From positions 1-15,499 of the forward strand of contig JAZNFJ010000058.1 of NCBI GenBank assembly GCA_045589035.1: a DNA stretch of 15,499 bases, in the 5' to 3' direction. The translations under genes were made by a program, and so were the position numbers. This DNA comes from Avoscillospira sp045589035 (GTDB lineage Bacteria > Bacillota > Clostridia > Oscillospirales > Oscillospiraceae). Of the stretch, positions 1 to 7,496 are shown piece by piece. Position 1 is the stretch's first letter; each line of letters starts with the position of its first letter. Below the pieces are notes generated by a model, which made no database searches, was not told where the DNA came from, and saw only the letters and a program-made list of their open reading frames with translations.

Positions 1-1676
1 ATGACCGTCAGGTTTCGCAGGCCAAGGAAGTCCATCTTCAGAAGACCCAGTTCCTCCAGAGTGGTCATGGTGTACTGGGTGACGATGACATCATCGTTGG
101 TCGCCAGAGGTACATAGGTATGGACGGGATTTTTGGTGATGACCACACCAGCAGCATGGGTGGAAGTGTTCCGGGGCATCCCCTCCAGACTGCGGGCTGT
201 ATCGATCAGTTCCTTGACCCGGTCATCGCCATCGTACATTTCCTTCAGCTGCGGGGAAATTTTCAAAGCCTCATCCAAAGTGATATGCAAAGGCATGGTG
301 GGCACCAGCTTTGCCACCACATCGGTTTCGGCATAGGTGAAGTTCAATGCTCTTCCCACATCGCGAATAGCGCCACGGGCAGCCATGGTACCGAAGGTGA
401 CGATTTGCGCCACCCGGTCTTCGCCGTACTTCTCCCGGACATAGTCCACCACTTCTCCCCGGCGGGTATCGCCGAAGTCCATATCGATATCGGGCATGGA
501 GATACGCTCCGGGTTCAAAAAGCGTTCAAAATACAGACTGTACTGCATGGGGTCCAGATCCGTAATGTGCAGGGTGTAGGATACCATGGAGCCTGCAGCA
601 CTGCCACGGCCGGGGCCTACGGGAATGCCCACAGACTTGGCATAGCGCACAAAGTCGGAAACGATGAGGAAATAGTCCGTAAAGCCCATTTTCTCGATCA
701 TATCGATCTCATAGTCCAGCTGTTTGCGGTATTCGGGGTGTCTGGCACCATAACGCTCTTCAAAACCCTTACCGCACAGTTCTTTTAAGTAAGACAGAGA
801 ATCGTAGCCTTCCGGCAGCTGGAATTCCGGCAGATGATACTTGCCGAAGGTGAATTCCACATTGCAGCGATCTGCGATTTTCACTGTATTTTCAAAGGCT
901 TCCGCCTGCTGAGGGAACAGCTGCCGCAGTTCCTCCTCGGACTTGAGATAAAACTCATCGGTTTCAAACTTCATCCGGTTGGGATCATCCACGGTCTTGC
1001 CCATCTGGACGCACATAAGGACATCCTGCATGCGGCTGTCCTCTCTGCGCAGGTAGTGGGCATCGTTGGTGACCACCAAGGGAAGACCCGTTTCTCTGGA
1101 CAGACGCAGAATGCCCTGATTGATCTCCTGCTGCTCCTGCAGACCGTGATCCTGCAGTTCCAGATAGAAATTCCCCTCACCGAACAGGCCAGACAGTTCC
1201 AGCGCCTTGGCTTTGGCACCGTCATAATCCTTGGACAGAAGCAGCTGAGGAATCTGACCTGCCACACAGGCAGACAAAGCGATCAGACCTTCGTGATGTT
1301 CCCGGAGCAGATCCAGATCCACACGGGGTTTGCCGTAAAAACCCTCCACAAAAGCCTGAGATACCATGTAACTCAAGTTGCGGTAGCCTGTTTCGTTTTC
1401 GCACAGCAGCACCAGATGATATGCCTCGTGATCCACACCGTAGGTGCGGTCATGGCGAGTTCTGGGCGCCACATAGACCTCACAGCCGATAATCGGCTTT
1501 ATGCCGGCTTTTTTTGCAGCCCTGTAAAAATCGATGACACCGTACATCACACCGTGATCGGTGATGGCGATGGCCTGCTGGCCGATCTCCTTCACCCGAT
1601 CCATCATCTTGTTGATGCGGCAGGCGCCATCCAGCAGGCTGTATTCCGTATGCACATGTAAATGAACAAAGCCCAT
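1..1676 (-). CDS. dnaE: DNA polymerase III alpha subunit DnaE (3' end outside window)
   Basis: Replicative (type C) DNA polymerase; only the first 558 codons are inside the window. The N-terminal PHP domain begins with HLHVHTEYSLLDG (residues 5-17) and continues with the ITDHG (D40, H41), GCEVY (E66) and NDAH (D205, H207) motifs. These metal-binding positions look intact, unlike the degenerate PHP of E. coli DnaE. The polymerase core follows: GRGSAAG at 356-362, MPDIDMDF at 394-401 and MDFLGL around 548-553. By analogy with E. coli D401, D403 and D555, the catalytic aspartates are D396, D398 and D549. The start is the ATG at 1676, preceded by AAAGGAG with 8-base spacing. It is the last visible gene of the murB-rapZ-whiA-dnaE operon, 19 bases after whiA. 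Firmicutes usually also carry PolC elsewhere; that cannot be judged here. Identification is secure. Confidence 0.96.
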   Translation of the reverse strand, partial: MGFVHLHVHTEYSLLDGACRINKMMDRVKEIGQQAIAITDHGVMYGVIDFYRAAKKAGIKPIIGCEVYVAPRTRHDRTYGVDHEAYHLVLLCENETGYRNLSYMVSQAFVEGFYGKPRVDLDLLREHHEGLIALSACVAGQIPQLLLSKDYDGAKAKALELSGLFGEGNFYLELQDHGLQEQQEINQGILRLSRETGLPLVVTNDAHYLRREDSRMQDVLMCVQMGKTVDDPNRMKFETDEFYLKSEEELRQLFPQQAEAFENTVKIADRCNVEFTFGKYHLPEFQLPEGYDSLSYLKELCGKGFEERYGARHPEYRKQLDYEIDMIEKMGFTDYFLIVSDFVRYAKSVGIPVGPGRGSAAGSMVSYTLHITDLDPMQYSLYFERFLNPERISMPDIDMDFGDTRRGEVVDYVREKYGEDRVAQIVTFGTMAARGAIRDVGRALNFTYAETDVVAKLVPTMPLHITLDEALKISPQLKEMYDGDDRVKELIDTARSLEGMPRNTSTHAAGVVITKNPVHTYVPLATNDDVIVTQYTMTTLEELGLLKMDFLGLRNLTV

Positions 1677-1695
1677 GGTCAGGCTCCTTTCCCGG

Positions 1696-2589
1696 TTATT
1701 GTTTGGACAGCTCGAGTATTTTCCGCATTCGATGATTGATGGCAGATTTGGTCAATGGCGGATCCTGCATCTGCGCCAGTTCCGTCAAAGTGGCTTCCGG
1801 ATGTTGTTTCCGCAGTTCTGCCGTCTTGCGAAGCTTGTCCGGCAGATCGTTGTACATTCCGTTGGCTTCCAGTTTGCGGATGGCAGCCAGCTGTGCCTGT
1901 GCCGCATCCACGGTTTTATCCACATTGGCAGTTTCGCAGTTGACCCGGCGGTTAATGCCGTTTCGCATTTCCTTTTCCACACGGGCTTCCATAATGCCCA
2001 TGGCACTGACCGGTGCACCCATGGTGGTCAGGACATCTTCGATATAATCGCTTTGCTTGAAGTAGAGAATGCTGTTGCCGCCCCGGGCAACACTTTTGGG
2101 GAAGAACCCCAGTTCCATCAGCAGGCTGTAGGCCTCCCGGCTCACATGATGGTGGGAGGTGGCCAATTCCAGATGGTAGCGTTTTTCCGGATCGGTGACA
2201 GAGCCGCCTGCCATAAAGGCACCGCGCAGGAAGCTGATCTTGCAGCATTCCTCTTCCAGCACACTCAGATTAATATGCAGTGCCACCATGGTATCCGGTT
2301 CCAGACCAAAGGCATCAAAGATAGTGAGAAGTTTCTGCCGGTCTTCCAGGACAAAGACCTGCTTATCCCGCCCATCATCGGGCATCTGATCAAACTCTAC
2401 CCCAAAGGCCTTTTTGAACAGTCGGGGCAGCCGCTGGGCAAAATCCGGATTTTCCGTGACGATCCGGATGCCGCTGGACGAAAATGTATTGCAAAACAGC
2501 AGAACACCATAGGCCTCTGCAACGGCACAGCAGACCTTGTGCAGCGGCATACGGCAGAATTCTGCTTTCACATTGGAACAAAAGGACAT
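1696..2589 (-). CDS. whiA: WhiA, sporulation/cell-division DNA-binding protein
   Basis: WhiA-family protein of 297 residues, within the usual family length. It has an N-terminal domain related to LAGLIDADG homing endonucleases but without nuclease activity in characterised members, with the typical LRGAFMAGGSVTDPEK stretch at 121-136. A C-terminal helix-turn-helix follows, around residues 265-295 (ending NHRMRKILELSKQ). In Streptomyces WhiA is a sporulation regulator; in Bacillus it affects cell division and chromosome segregation. The ATG start has an AGAGAGG ribosome binding site. It lies 26 bases after rapZ and 19 bases before dnaE, so co-transcription is likely. In most Firmicutes yvcK sits between rapZ and whiA; here it does not. 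Confidence 0.96.
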   Translation of the reverse strand: MSFCSNVKAEFCRMPLHKVCCAVAEAYGVLLFCNTFSSSGIRIVTENPDFAQRLPRLFKKAFGVEFDQMPDDGRDKQVFVLEDRQKLLTIFDAFGLEPDTMVALHINLSVLEEECCKISFLRGAFMAGGSVTDPEKRYHLELATSHHHVSREAYSLLMELGFFPKSVARGGNSILYFKQSDYIEDVLTTMGAPVSAMGIMEARVEKEMRNGINRRVNCETANVDKTVDAAQAQLAAIRKLEANGMYNDLPDKLRKTAELRKQHPEATLTELAQMQDPPLTKSAINHRMRKILELSKQ

Positions 2590-2615
2590 AACATTTTCCT
2601 CTCTCTGTTTAAACC

Positions 2616-3476
2616 TTACCGACGACCCAGATCCCGATGGCTAACCGTGGTGACATAGCCCTTCTGGGAAACGAAATCACCCAATTCCTTTGCCACGGCA
2701 ACAGACCGGTGCTTGCCGCCGGTACAACCGACTGCCACCACCAGATTGGTCTTACCCTCGTCCACATAGGACGGCAGGCAGAAGGACAAAAGATCCTCCA
2801 CTTTCTCCAGAAAATCCTTGGTCTGCTGGTAGGAGAACACAAAATCCCGCACCTCCGGCTCCAGACCGGTTTTCATCTTCAGTTCGGGAATATAGTAGGG
2901 ATTGGGCAGAAAACGGACATCAAAAACCAGATCCGCATCCACCGGCAGGCCGTATTTAAAACCAAAGGAGGTTATGGTCACAGACATGGCATGATCCTTC
3001 AGATCGCCTGCCACCAGATTGATGACTTCGCCGCGAAGTTTTGCCGTAGACAATGCCGAAGTGTTGATGATGGCATTGGCACGGTTGCGGATGGGTTCCA
3101 GAAGCACTCTTTCCCGCTCCACGGCAGCTGCCAGTTCGCTGGCATCCTTGATCAGCGGATGCTTCCGGCGGGTTTCCTTATACCGCTTGATGATGACATC
3201 CGTATCCGCTTCCACAAAGACGATGGTATACTGCAGCTGCATCTGGTCCAGGCTGTCCAAAGACTTGAATAGTCCGTCAAAGGTCAGACTGGCACGGACA
3301 TCCGTAACCAGCGCAACCCGCTCATAGCGGCCTTTGGTGGCCATGCAAAGCTGGGCAAACTGGGGAATCAGATCTGCGGGCATATTATCCACGCAATAAA
3401 AACCGATATCCTCCAAAAAGGAGGCTGCTTTACTTTTACCGGCTCCGGAAAGACCGGAAACAATTACAAACTGCAT
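2616..3476 (-). CDS. rapZ: RapZ/YvcJ nucleotide-binding adapter protein
   Basis: P-loop ATP/GTP-binding protein of 286 residues in the RapZ (YvcJ, formerly UPF0042) family. The Walker A motif GLSGAGKS is at residues 8-15, and the family C-terminal motif GCTGGKHRSV is at 250-259. In E. coli RapZ binds small RNA GlmZ and directs RNase E to it, controlling glucosamine-6-phosphate synthesis. In Bacillus YvcJ hydrolyses nucleotides and affects competence; a role with small RNAs there is not established. The ATG is one base after the murB stop (TGA-T-ATG), so translational coupling is likely and its ribosome binding site lies within murB. The position beside murB fits a link to amino-sugar and cell-wall metabolism, but that is inference. 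Confidence 0.95.
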   Translation of the reverse strand: MQFVIVSGLSGAGKSKAASFLEDIGFYCVDNMPADLIPQFAQLCMATKGRYERVALVTDVRASLTFDGLFKSLDSLDQMQLQYTIVFVEADTDVIIKRYKETRRKHPLIKDASELAAAVERERVLLEPIRNRANAIINTSALSTAKLRGEVINLVAGDLKDHAMSVTITSFGFKYGLPVDADLVFDVRFLPNPYYIPELKMKTGLEPEVRDFVFSYQQTKDFLEKVEDLLSFCLPSYVDEGKTNLVVAVGCTGGKHRSVAVAKELGDFVSQKGYVTTVSHRDLGRR

Positions 3477-3477
3477 A

Positions 3478-4377
3478 TCACACCTGCCAAATCCGCACTT
3501 CCGGCTCCAACTGAATACCGGAATGTTCCAAAACTTCTTTCTGTATCATTTCCATGGTAGACAGCACATCTGCTGCCGTGGCACCGCCGAGATTGACCAC
3601 AAATCCGGCATGCTTTTCCGACACGGCTGCCTTTCCGACCCCTTTGCCCTTCAGGCCCGCTTCATCGATCAGTGCTGCGGCATAGCCGCCAACCGGCCGT
3701 TTGAAAGTAGAGCCGGCAGAAGGCAGCTCCAAAGGTTGGGAAGTTCGTCGTTTTTCCATCAGTTCCCGCATCCGGGCAGCGATCTGTTCCCGATCTCCCG
3801 GCTGCAGGCAAACACGGCTTTTTAATATGACCGCGCCTTTTTTCTGGAAACCGCTGCTGCGGTAGGAGAAGTCCTGTGCCTCCCCTTCTGCCTCCCAGAT
3901 GCTGCCGTCAGGCAGCATGGCTGTGGTGGAAACCACCACCTGACAGAGTTCTCCGCCATAGGCACCGGCATTCATATACACACCGCCGCCGATGGTGCCG
4001 GGGATTCCGTGGGAAAATTCCAGACCGGTCAGCCCCAGATCTCTTGCAGCACAGGCCAGCTTCGCCATGGGCACACCGGCTTCTGCTTCCAAAATACCAT
4101 TGCCCATGTCCGTGATTTTGGACAGTCCCTTGGTGCAGATGACCAACCGCTCCAAACCTGCATCGGGAGCAAGGATATTGGTTCCGGCACCGATCAGCAA
4201 CGGCTGCACATTTTGCTGCAGACACCAGCGGTACAATGCAACAAACACCTCAACAGAATCGGGAAATGCCATGGGGGCAGGACCGCCGATTTTGAAGGAT
4301 GTATGGTTGGAAAGGGGTTCGTTCCGACGCAGCTCCAAACAGGGAAACTGGTGGCTCAACATATCAAAAAAGGTCAT
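3478..4377 (-). CDS. murB: UDP-N-acetylenolpyruvoylglucosamine reductase MurB
   Basis: NADPH- and FAD-dependent cytoplasmic enzyme that reduces UDP-GlcNAc-enolpyruvate to UDP-MurNAc, the second committed step of peptidoglycan precursor synthesis. FAD-binding signatures are visible: LIGAGTNIL near 61-69 and GIPGTIGGGVYMNAGAYGGE at 124-143. The active-site candidates are R173 in YRSSG, S223 in AGSTFKRP (the proton donor serine) and E293 in the C-terminal EPEVRIW. At 299 residues without the extra E. coli loop it matches the short (type II) MurB. The ATG has a strong GGAGGAG site. It is the first gene of the murB-rapZ-whiA-dnaE operon, separated from hprK by a terminator. Confidence 0.97.
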   Translation of the reverse strand: MTFFDMLSHQFPCLELRRNEPLSNHTSFKIGGPAPMAFPDSVEVFVALYRWCLQQNVQPLLIGAGTNILAPDAGLERLVICTKGLSKITDMGNGILEAEAGVPMAKLACAARDLGLTGLEFSHGIPGTIGGGVYMNAGAYGGELCQVVVSTTAMLPDGSIWEAEGEAQDFSYRSSGFQKKGAVILKSRVCLQPGDREQIAARMRELMEKRRTSQPLELPSAGSTFKRPVGGYAAALIDEAGLKGKGVGKAAVSEKHAGFVVNLGGATAADVLSTMEMIQKEVLEHSGIQLEPEVRIWQV

Positions 4378-4411
4378 AAACTCCTCCGGGTGTTCGTTAT
4401 TAATTTATCTT

Positions 4412-4440
4412 ATCATATCCAGTCCGAAAAGGAAACCGGA
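4412..4440 (-). promoter_or_regulatory. Possible promoter of the murB-rapZ-whiA-dnaE operon
   Basis: The 85 bases between the hprK terminator and murB must hold the operon's promoter unless transcription reads through. The best -10 candidate is TATGAT (4417 down to 4412). No convincing -35 lies at 17 bases; TTCCGG at 18 bases is a poor match. A TAAGAT overlapping downstream is an alternative -10. This is a weak call. Confidence 0.3.
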
Positions 4441-4462
4441 AAATGAACTTTCGATAAAAGAA

Positions 4463-4494
4463 AAACAGCCCTCTTTTGAAAAAGAAGGCTGTTT
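4463..4494 (-). terminator. Intrinsic terminator of hprK
   Basis: A 13-base stem with one mismatch (AAACAGCC and GGCTGTTT form the outer 8 pairs) closes a short A/T loop. On the minus strand it is followed by TTTTTCTTTT. It starts 4 bases after the hprK stop codon, so it separates hprK from the murB operon. Confidence 0.88.
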
Positions 4495-4498
4495 GAAC

Positions 4499-5449
4499 TT
4501 AGAATGCCATAGAGTCTGCCGATGCCTGGAAGAACTTGCTCAGCTGCTCTGTGAATTCCTGGGCAGGGTTGTAGCCCATCTGCTTCTGACGGTTGTTCAT
4601 GGCTGCCACCTCGAAGATAACCGCCATATTTCGGCCCGGTGTGACCGGCACGGTGATAGAGGGCACTTTCACACCCAAAATCTCCGTATACTGGGACTCC
4701 AGACCCAATCGGTCATAGACCTCTCCGTCCTGCCAATGGACAATATTGATGATCAGATCAATGCTGGAATTTTCCTTGATTGCGCCCATACCGAACAGCT
4801 TGGCCACATTGATGACACCAATGCCGCGCAGTTCAATATAGTGCCGCAAAATCTCCGGTGCACTGCCAACCAGTTCGGAGGAAGAAATTTTCTTCAGTTC
4901 CACCGCATCATCGGCAACCAGACGGTGGCCGCGCTTGACTAGTTCGATGGCAGTTTCACTCTTGCCGATGCCGCTGTCGCCGGTGATGAAGATACCCTGA
5001 CCGTAAATTTCGACCAGAACACCATGGCGGGTGACCCGGGGTGCAAGGTATGCCTTCAAAGCCGTGATCAGACTGGACACCGTAGAAGAAGTGGTTTCCT
5101 GACTGCGAAGGATGGTAATATCGTGCTTTTTCGCCATCTCCAGACATTCCGGCAGCGCTTCCAGACTGCGGGCAATGATCAGACAGGGAATTTTATAGGA
5201 AAACAGGTGGTCAAAAATAATGGCTCTCTGTTCACTGCTGAGCTTTCGCAGGTAGGATGTTTCCACATTGCCCAGAACCTGCAGACGCATGGGCTCAAAG
5301 TGGTCAAAGAAGCCTGCCAGCTGCAGACCGGGACGGCTGATATCATCCACAGTAATACAGATTTTTTCAAAATCCGTTGCCTTATGCAAAGGAATCAAAT
5401 TAAATTCTTCCACAAGTTTTGTCAGAGAAACACTATAAATGGGTCCCAT
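4499..5449 (-). CDS. hprK: HPr kinase/phosphorylase HprK
   Basis: Bifunctional enzyme that phosphorylates HPr on Ser46 using ATP or pyrophosphate and removes that phosphate again. In Firmicutes this switches carbon catabolite repression through CcpA. The 316-residue protein has the usual N-terminal domain, then RHGVLVEIYG at 141-150 (H142 is the conserved histidine before the P-loop), Walker A GDSGIGKS at 157-164, VADDAV at 178-183 (conserved acidic pair) and the family signature LRGIGVINVAKLFGMG near 210-226. The ATG start has a strong GGAGGTGA site five bases upstream. It is transcribed alone, from a good promoter at 5468-5496 to a terminator at 4463-4494. No HPr or Crh gene is in the window. 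Confidence 0.97.
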   Translation of the reverse strand: MGPIYSVSLTKLVEEFNLIPLHKATDFEKICITVDDISRPGLQLAGFFDHFEPMRLQVLGNVETSYLRKLSSEQRAIIFDHLFSYKIPCLIIARSLEALPECLEMAKKHDITILRSQETTSSTVSSLITALKAYLAPRVTRHGVLVEIYGQGIFITGDSGIGKSETAIELVKRGHRLVADDAVELKKISSSELVGSAPEILRHYIELRGIGVINVAKLFGMGAIKENSSIDLIINIVHWQDGEVYDRLGLESQYTEILGVKVPSITVPVTPGRNMAVIFEVAAMNNRQKQMGYNPAQEFTEQLSKFFQASADSMAF

Positions 5450-5467
5450 TTACCTCACCTCCCGTAC

Positions 5468-5496
5468 ATTATAGCCTCTTTTTACCATTTCCGCAA
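5468..5496 (-). promoter_or_regulatory. Sigma-A type promoter of hprK
   Basis: TTGCGG (5496 down to 5491), a 17-base spacer and a perfect TATAAT (5473 down to 5468), directed at hprK. A start about 7 bases downstream would be near 5461, which leaves a leader of only about 12 bases with the Shine-Dalgarno at its 5' end. Confidence 0.82.
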
Positions 5497-5533
5497 CTGC
5501 ACAAAAATTTTTCGCTTTTTTGTAAACTTTTTC

Positions 5534-5562
5534 TTGCATTTCTTGCTGAAGTCTGCTATGAT
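5534..5562 (+). promoter_or_regulatory. Sigma-A type promoter of rpmB
   Basis: TTGCAT (5534-5539), 17-base spacer, TATGAT (5557-5562). It is preceded by T-rich DNA that could act as an UP element, and it is divergent from the hprK promoter, with 37 bases between the two -35 boxes. The predicted start near 5569 gives a leader of about 53 bases. Confidence 0.78.
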
Positions 5563-5621
5563 GTAGGGGCGTCTTTAGGGCGTACTATGAAAAAATCTTA
5601 ACGGCAAGGAGGTGCAGCATA

Positions 5622-5810
5622 GTGGCAAAGTGCGATATCTGCGGCAAGGGCGTGACTTTCGGTATCAAGGTCTCTCACTCTCATAGACGTTCCAATCGTC
5701 CTGTGAAGCCCAACGTCAAGCGTGTTAAGGCTATTGTTGACGGTACTCCTCGCCATGTACACGTCTGTACAAGATGCCTTCGTTCCAACAAGGTGGAACG
5801 CGCCATCTGA
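5622..5810 (+). CDS. rpmB: 50S ribosomal protein L28 (zinc-ribbon form)
   Basis: Small basic protein of the large ribosomal subunit, 62 residues, the normal length for bacterial L28. Motifs typical of the family are CDICGKG at 4-10, SHSHRRSNR near 18-26 and a C-terminal CTRCLRSNKVERAI. The cysteine pairs C4/C7 and C49/C52 make this the zinc-binding (C+) form. Translation starts at GTG 5622, chosen because AGGAGGT lies 8 bases upstream and the family's MAKC start follows directly. The gene is a single transcription unit with its own promoter and terminator. Confidence 0.97.
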   Translation: MAKCDICGKGVTFGIKVSHSHRRSNRPVKPNVKRVKAIVDGTPRHVHVCTRCLRSNKVERAI

Positions 5811-5826
5811 TTACCGTATAACAAAT

Positions 5827-5862
5827 AACAGCTTCGGAGTTTTCCGAAGCTGTTTTTGTTTT
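5827..5862 (+). terminator. Intrinsic terminator of rpmB
   Basis: A perfect 12-base stem (AACAGCTTCGGA / TCCGAAGCTGTT) with a GTTT loop, followed by TTTGTTTTATTTT. It ends just before the convergent gpsA stop. On the minus strand the following sequence is less T-rich (GTTATTTGTT), so it could stop gpsA transcription only weakly. Confidence 0.93.
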
Positions 5863-5869
5863 ATTTTGC

Positions 5870-6850
5870 TTAAAACTCAGATCGTTTTTCCCGGCTCATC
5901 AGAGCCCGGATGCTCACAGCAGGATCTTCCCCTTCGTAAAGCACTGCGTAGGCCTGCTGACAGATAGGCATTTCCGCCTTAGCCTTCTGGCTCAGCTGCC
6001 ACACAGACCCGGCAGCATAATAGCCTTCCACCACTGCGCCTACCTGCTTCATGGCTTCCTCCACCGGAACACCCTGTCCGATGAGGATTCCGGCGCGGCG
6101 GTTACGGGAATGCATGGAGGTACAGGTGACGATCATATCGCCCACACCGGCAAGACCTACAATGGTAGATTGCTGCCCGCCCAGAGCCACCACCAGTCCC
6201 GATAATTCTGCAAGGCCGCGGGTCACCAGCAGGGCTTTGGCATTGTCGCCCATGCCCAGACCGTCGCTGATACCTGCGCACAGGGCAATGACATTCTTCA
6301 TGGCGGCGCTCAGTTCCACTCCGACCACATCCGATCCCGTATAGACACGGAAGGAATCGTTCATAAAAGCATTCTGCACTTTTTCTGCTGCTGCAGGATC
6401 TTCAGAAGCTGCCACACAGCCTGTGGGAAGGCCTTTGGAAACTTCCTCTGCATGGGAAGGACCGGAAAGAGCCACGGCTGTACAGCCGGTTTCCGCTTTC
6501 AGAATCTCCGTCATGCGCATACCGGTATCGGCCTCAATGCCCTTGGTGGCAGAAACCAGCACTACATTGGGCACAAGGTGTTCCCGCACCTGCCGGGCAG
6601 TCTGCCGCAATGCAAAAGATGGAGTAGCAAAGACCACCATTTCACATTCCTTAGCACAGGTCAAATCTGCCGTCATTTCCATGGCAGGATGGAGCATTAC
6701 GCCCTCCAACCGGGGATTACAGCGGGTCTTCGCCATCTGCAAAGCGCGATCTTCGGATCTGTTCCACAAAATAACACGATGTCCGTTTTCACACAGCAGA
6801 TTTGCCAGAGCCGTACCCCAGGCACCGCTGCCCAACATCATAATATTCAT
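5870..6850 (-). CDS. gpsA: Glycerol-3-phosphate dehydrogenase [NAD(P)+] GpsA
   Basis: Cytoplasmic enzyme reducing dihydroxyacetone phosphate to sn-glycerol-3-phosphate, the backbone for phospholipids. The N-terminal Rossmann fold has GSGAWGTA at 7-14 and an ATPSFALR stretch near 75. SATKGIE with K103 and AAMKNVIAL with K185 (the catalytic lysine position in the family) follow, then GDNAKALLVTRG at 201-212. Length 326 is normal. The ATG has an AGGAGG site placed in the 9-base gap after plsY. GpsA makes the substrate for PlsY, so the pair forms a functional unit. It is the last gene of the der-plsY-gpsA operon. Confidence 0.97.
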   Translation of the reverse strand: MNIMMLGSGAWGTALANLLCENGHRVILWNRSEDRALQMAKTRCNPRLEGVMLHPAMEMTADLTCAKECEMVVFATPSFALRQTARQVREHLVPNVVLVSATKGIEADTGMRMTEILKAETGCTAVALSGPSHAEEVSKGLPTGCVAASEDPAAAEKVQNAFMNDSFRVYTGSDVVGVELSAAMKNVIALCAGISDGLGMGDNAKALLVTRGLAELSGLVVALGGQQSTIVGLAGVGDMIVTCTSMHSRNRRAGILIGQGVPVEEAMKQVGAVVEGYYAAGSVWQLSQKAKAEMPICQQAYAVLYEGEDPAVSIRALMSREKRSEF

Positions 6851-6859
6851 AGGAGCCTC

Positions 6860-7477
6860 CTATTTTTTACGAAAGGTCAGTTTGGATTCCGTTCCCTTGA
6901 CCAGACGGGCAATGTTGCTTCTGTGGCGGAAGATCACAAAGGCTGCCGTAGCATCCGCAAGGATGCAGACGGGCCAGTTGCCCCAGTGCAGGACATAAAA
7001 ACCGATGCCGAAGGCCACCGCTGCCAGCACAGAGCCCAAAGACACATACTTGGTCAGCAGGACTGTGATCACAAACACAGCCAAAATCAGCACAAACACC
7101 CGCCAGTCTGCACAGGCAGCCAGCGCAGCACCGCACATGATGCCCTTACCGCCCCGGAAACCGGCTGCGGCAGGATAGCTGTGACCCAGGATCACCGCAA
7201 CGCCGGCGACCATGGTGGCAAGAAGCCGATATTCCGGCAGATTGATAATGTCCCGGGCGATCAGACAGGCTGCCACACACTTACCCGCATCCAGAAGGAT
7301 GACCAGCAAGGACTGGAAGCCGCCATAGGTGCGGAAAAAGTTGGTCAGACCGGCATTGCCGCTGCCGTGGCTGCGGACATCATCGTGCATCATCAGTTTG
7401 GAGATCACAATGGCACCGTTGAGATTGCCCAGCCAGTAGCCAATGACCACGATCAGAATCCAATAGAAAATCTGCAT
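6860..7477 (-). CDS. plsY: Acyl-phosphate:glycerol-3-phosphate acyltransferase PlsY
   Basis: Integral membrane enzyme that transfers an acyl chain from acyl-phosphate (made by PlsX) to glycerol-3-phosphate, giving lysophosphatidic acid. It is 205 residues with several hydrophobic membrane segments, starting with residues 1-27. The family's conserved cytoplasmic motifs are present: GSGNAGLTN at 38-46, GHSYP at 98-102 and GFRGGKG at 106-112. The ATG is preceded by CGGAG. It sits 19 bases after der and 9 bases before gpsA, an order common in Firmicutes. Confidence 0.96.
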   Translation of the reverse strand: MQIFYWILIVVIGYWLGNLNGAIVISKLMMHDDVRSHGSGNAGLTNFFRTYGGFQSLLVILLDAGKCVAACLIARDIINLPEYRLLATMVAGVAVILGHSYPAAAGFRGGKGIMCGAALAACADWRVFVLILAVFVITVLLTKYVSLGSVLAAVAFGIGFYVLHWGNWPVCILADATAAFVIFRHRSNIARLVKGTESKLTFRKK

Positions 7478-7496
7478 ATTCTATACTCCGTAACTA

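Noticed and set aside
120..2658. Long plus-strand open frames opposite dnaE and whiA
   Set aside because: The minus-strand proteins carry clear motifs. The plus-strand frames are explained by rarity of TTA, CTA and TCA codons on the coding strand.
5565..5583. Direct repeat GGGCGT (11 bases apart) at the rpmB transcription start
   Set aside because: Six-base repeats at this distance are expected by chance and no known regulator site is recognised.
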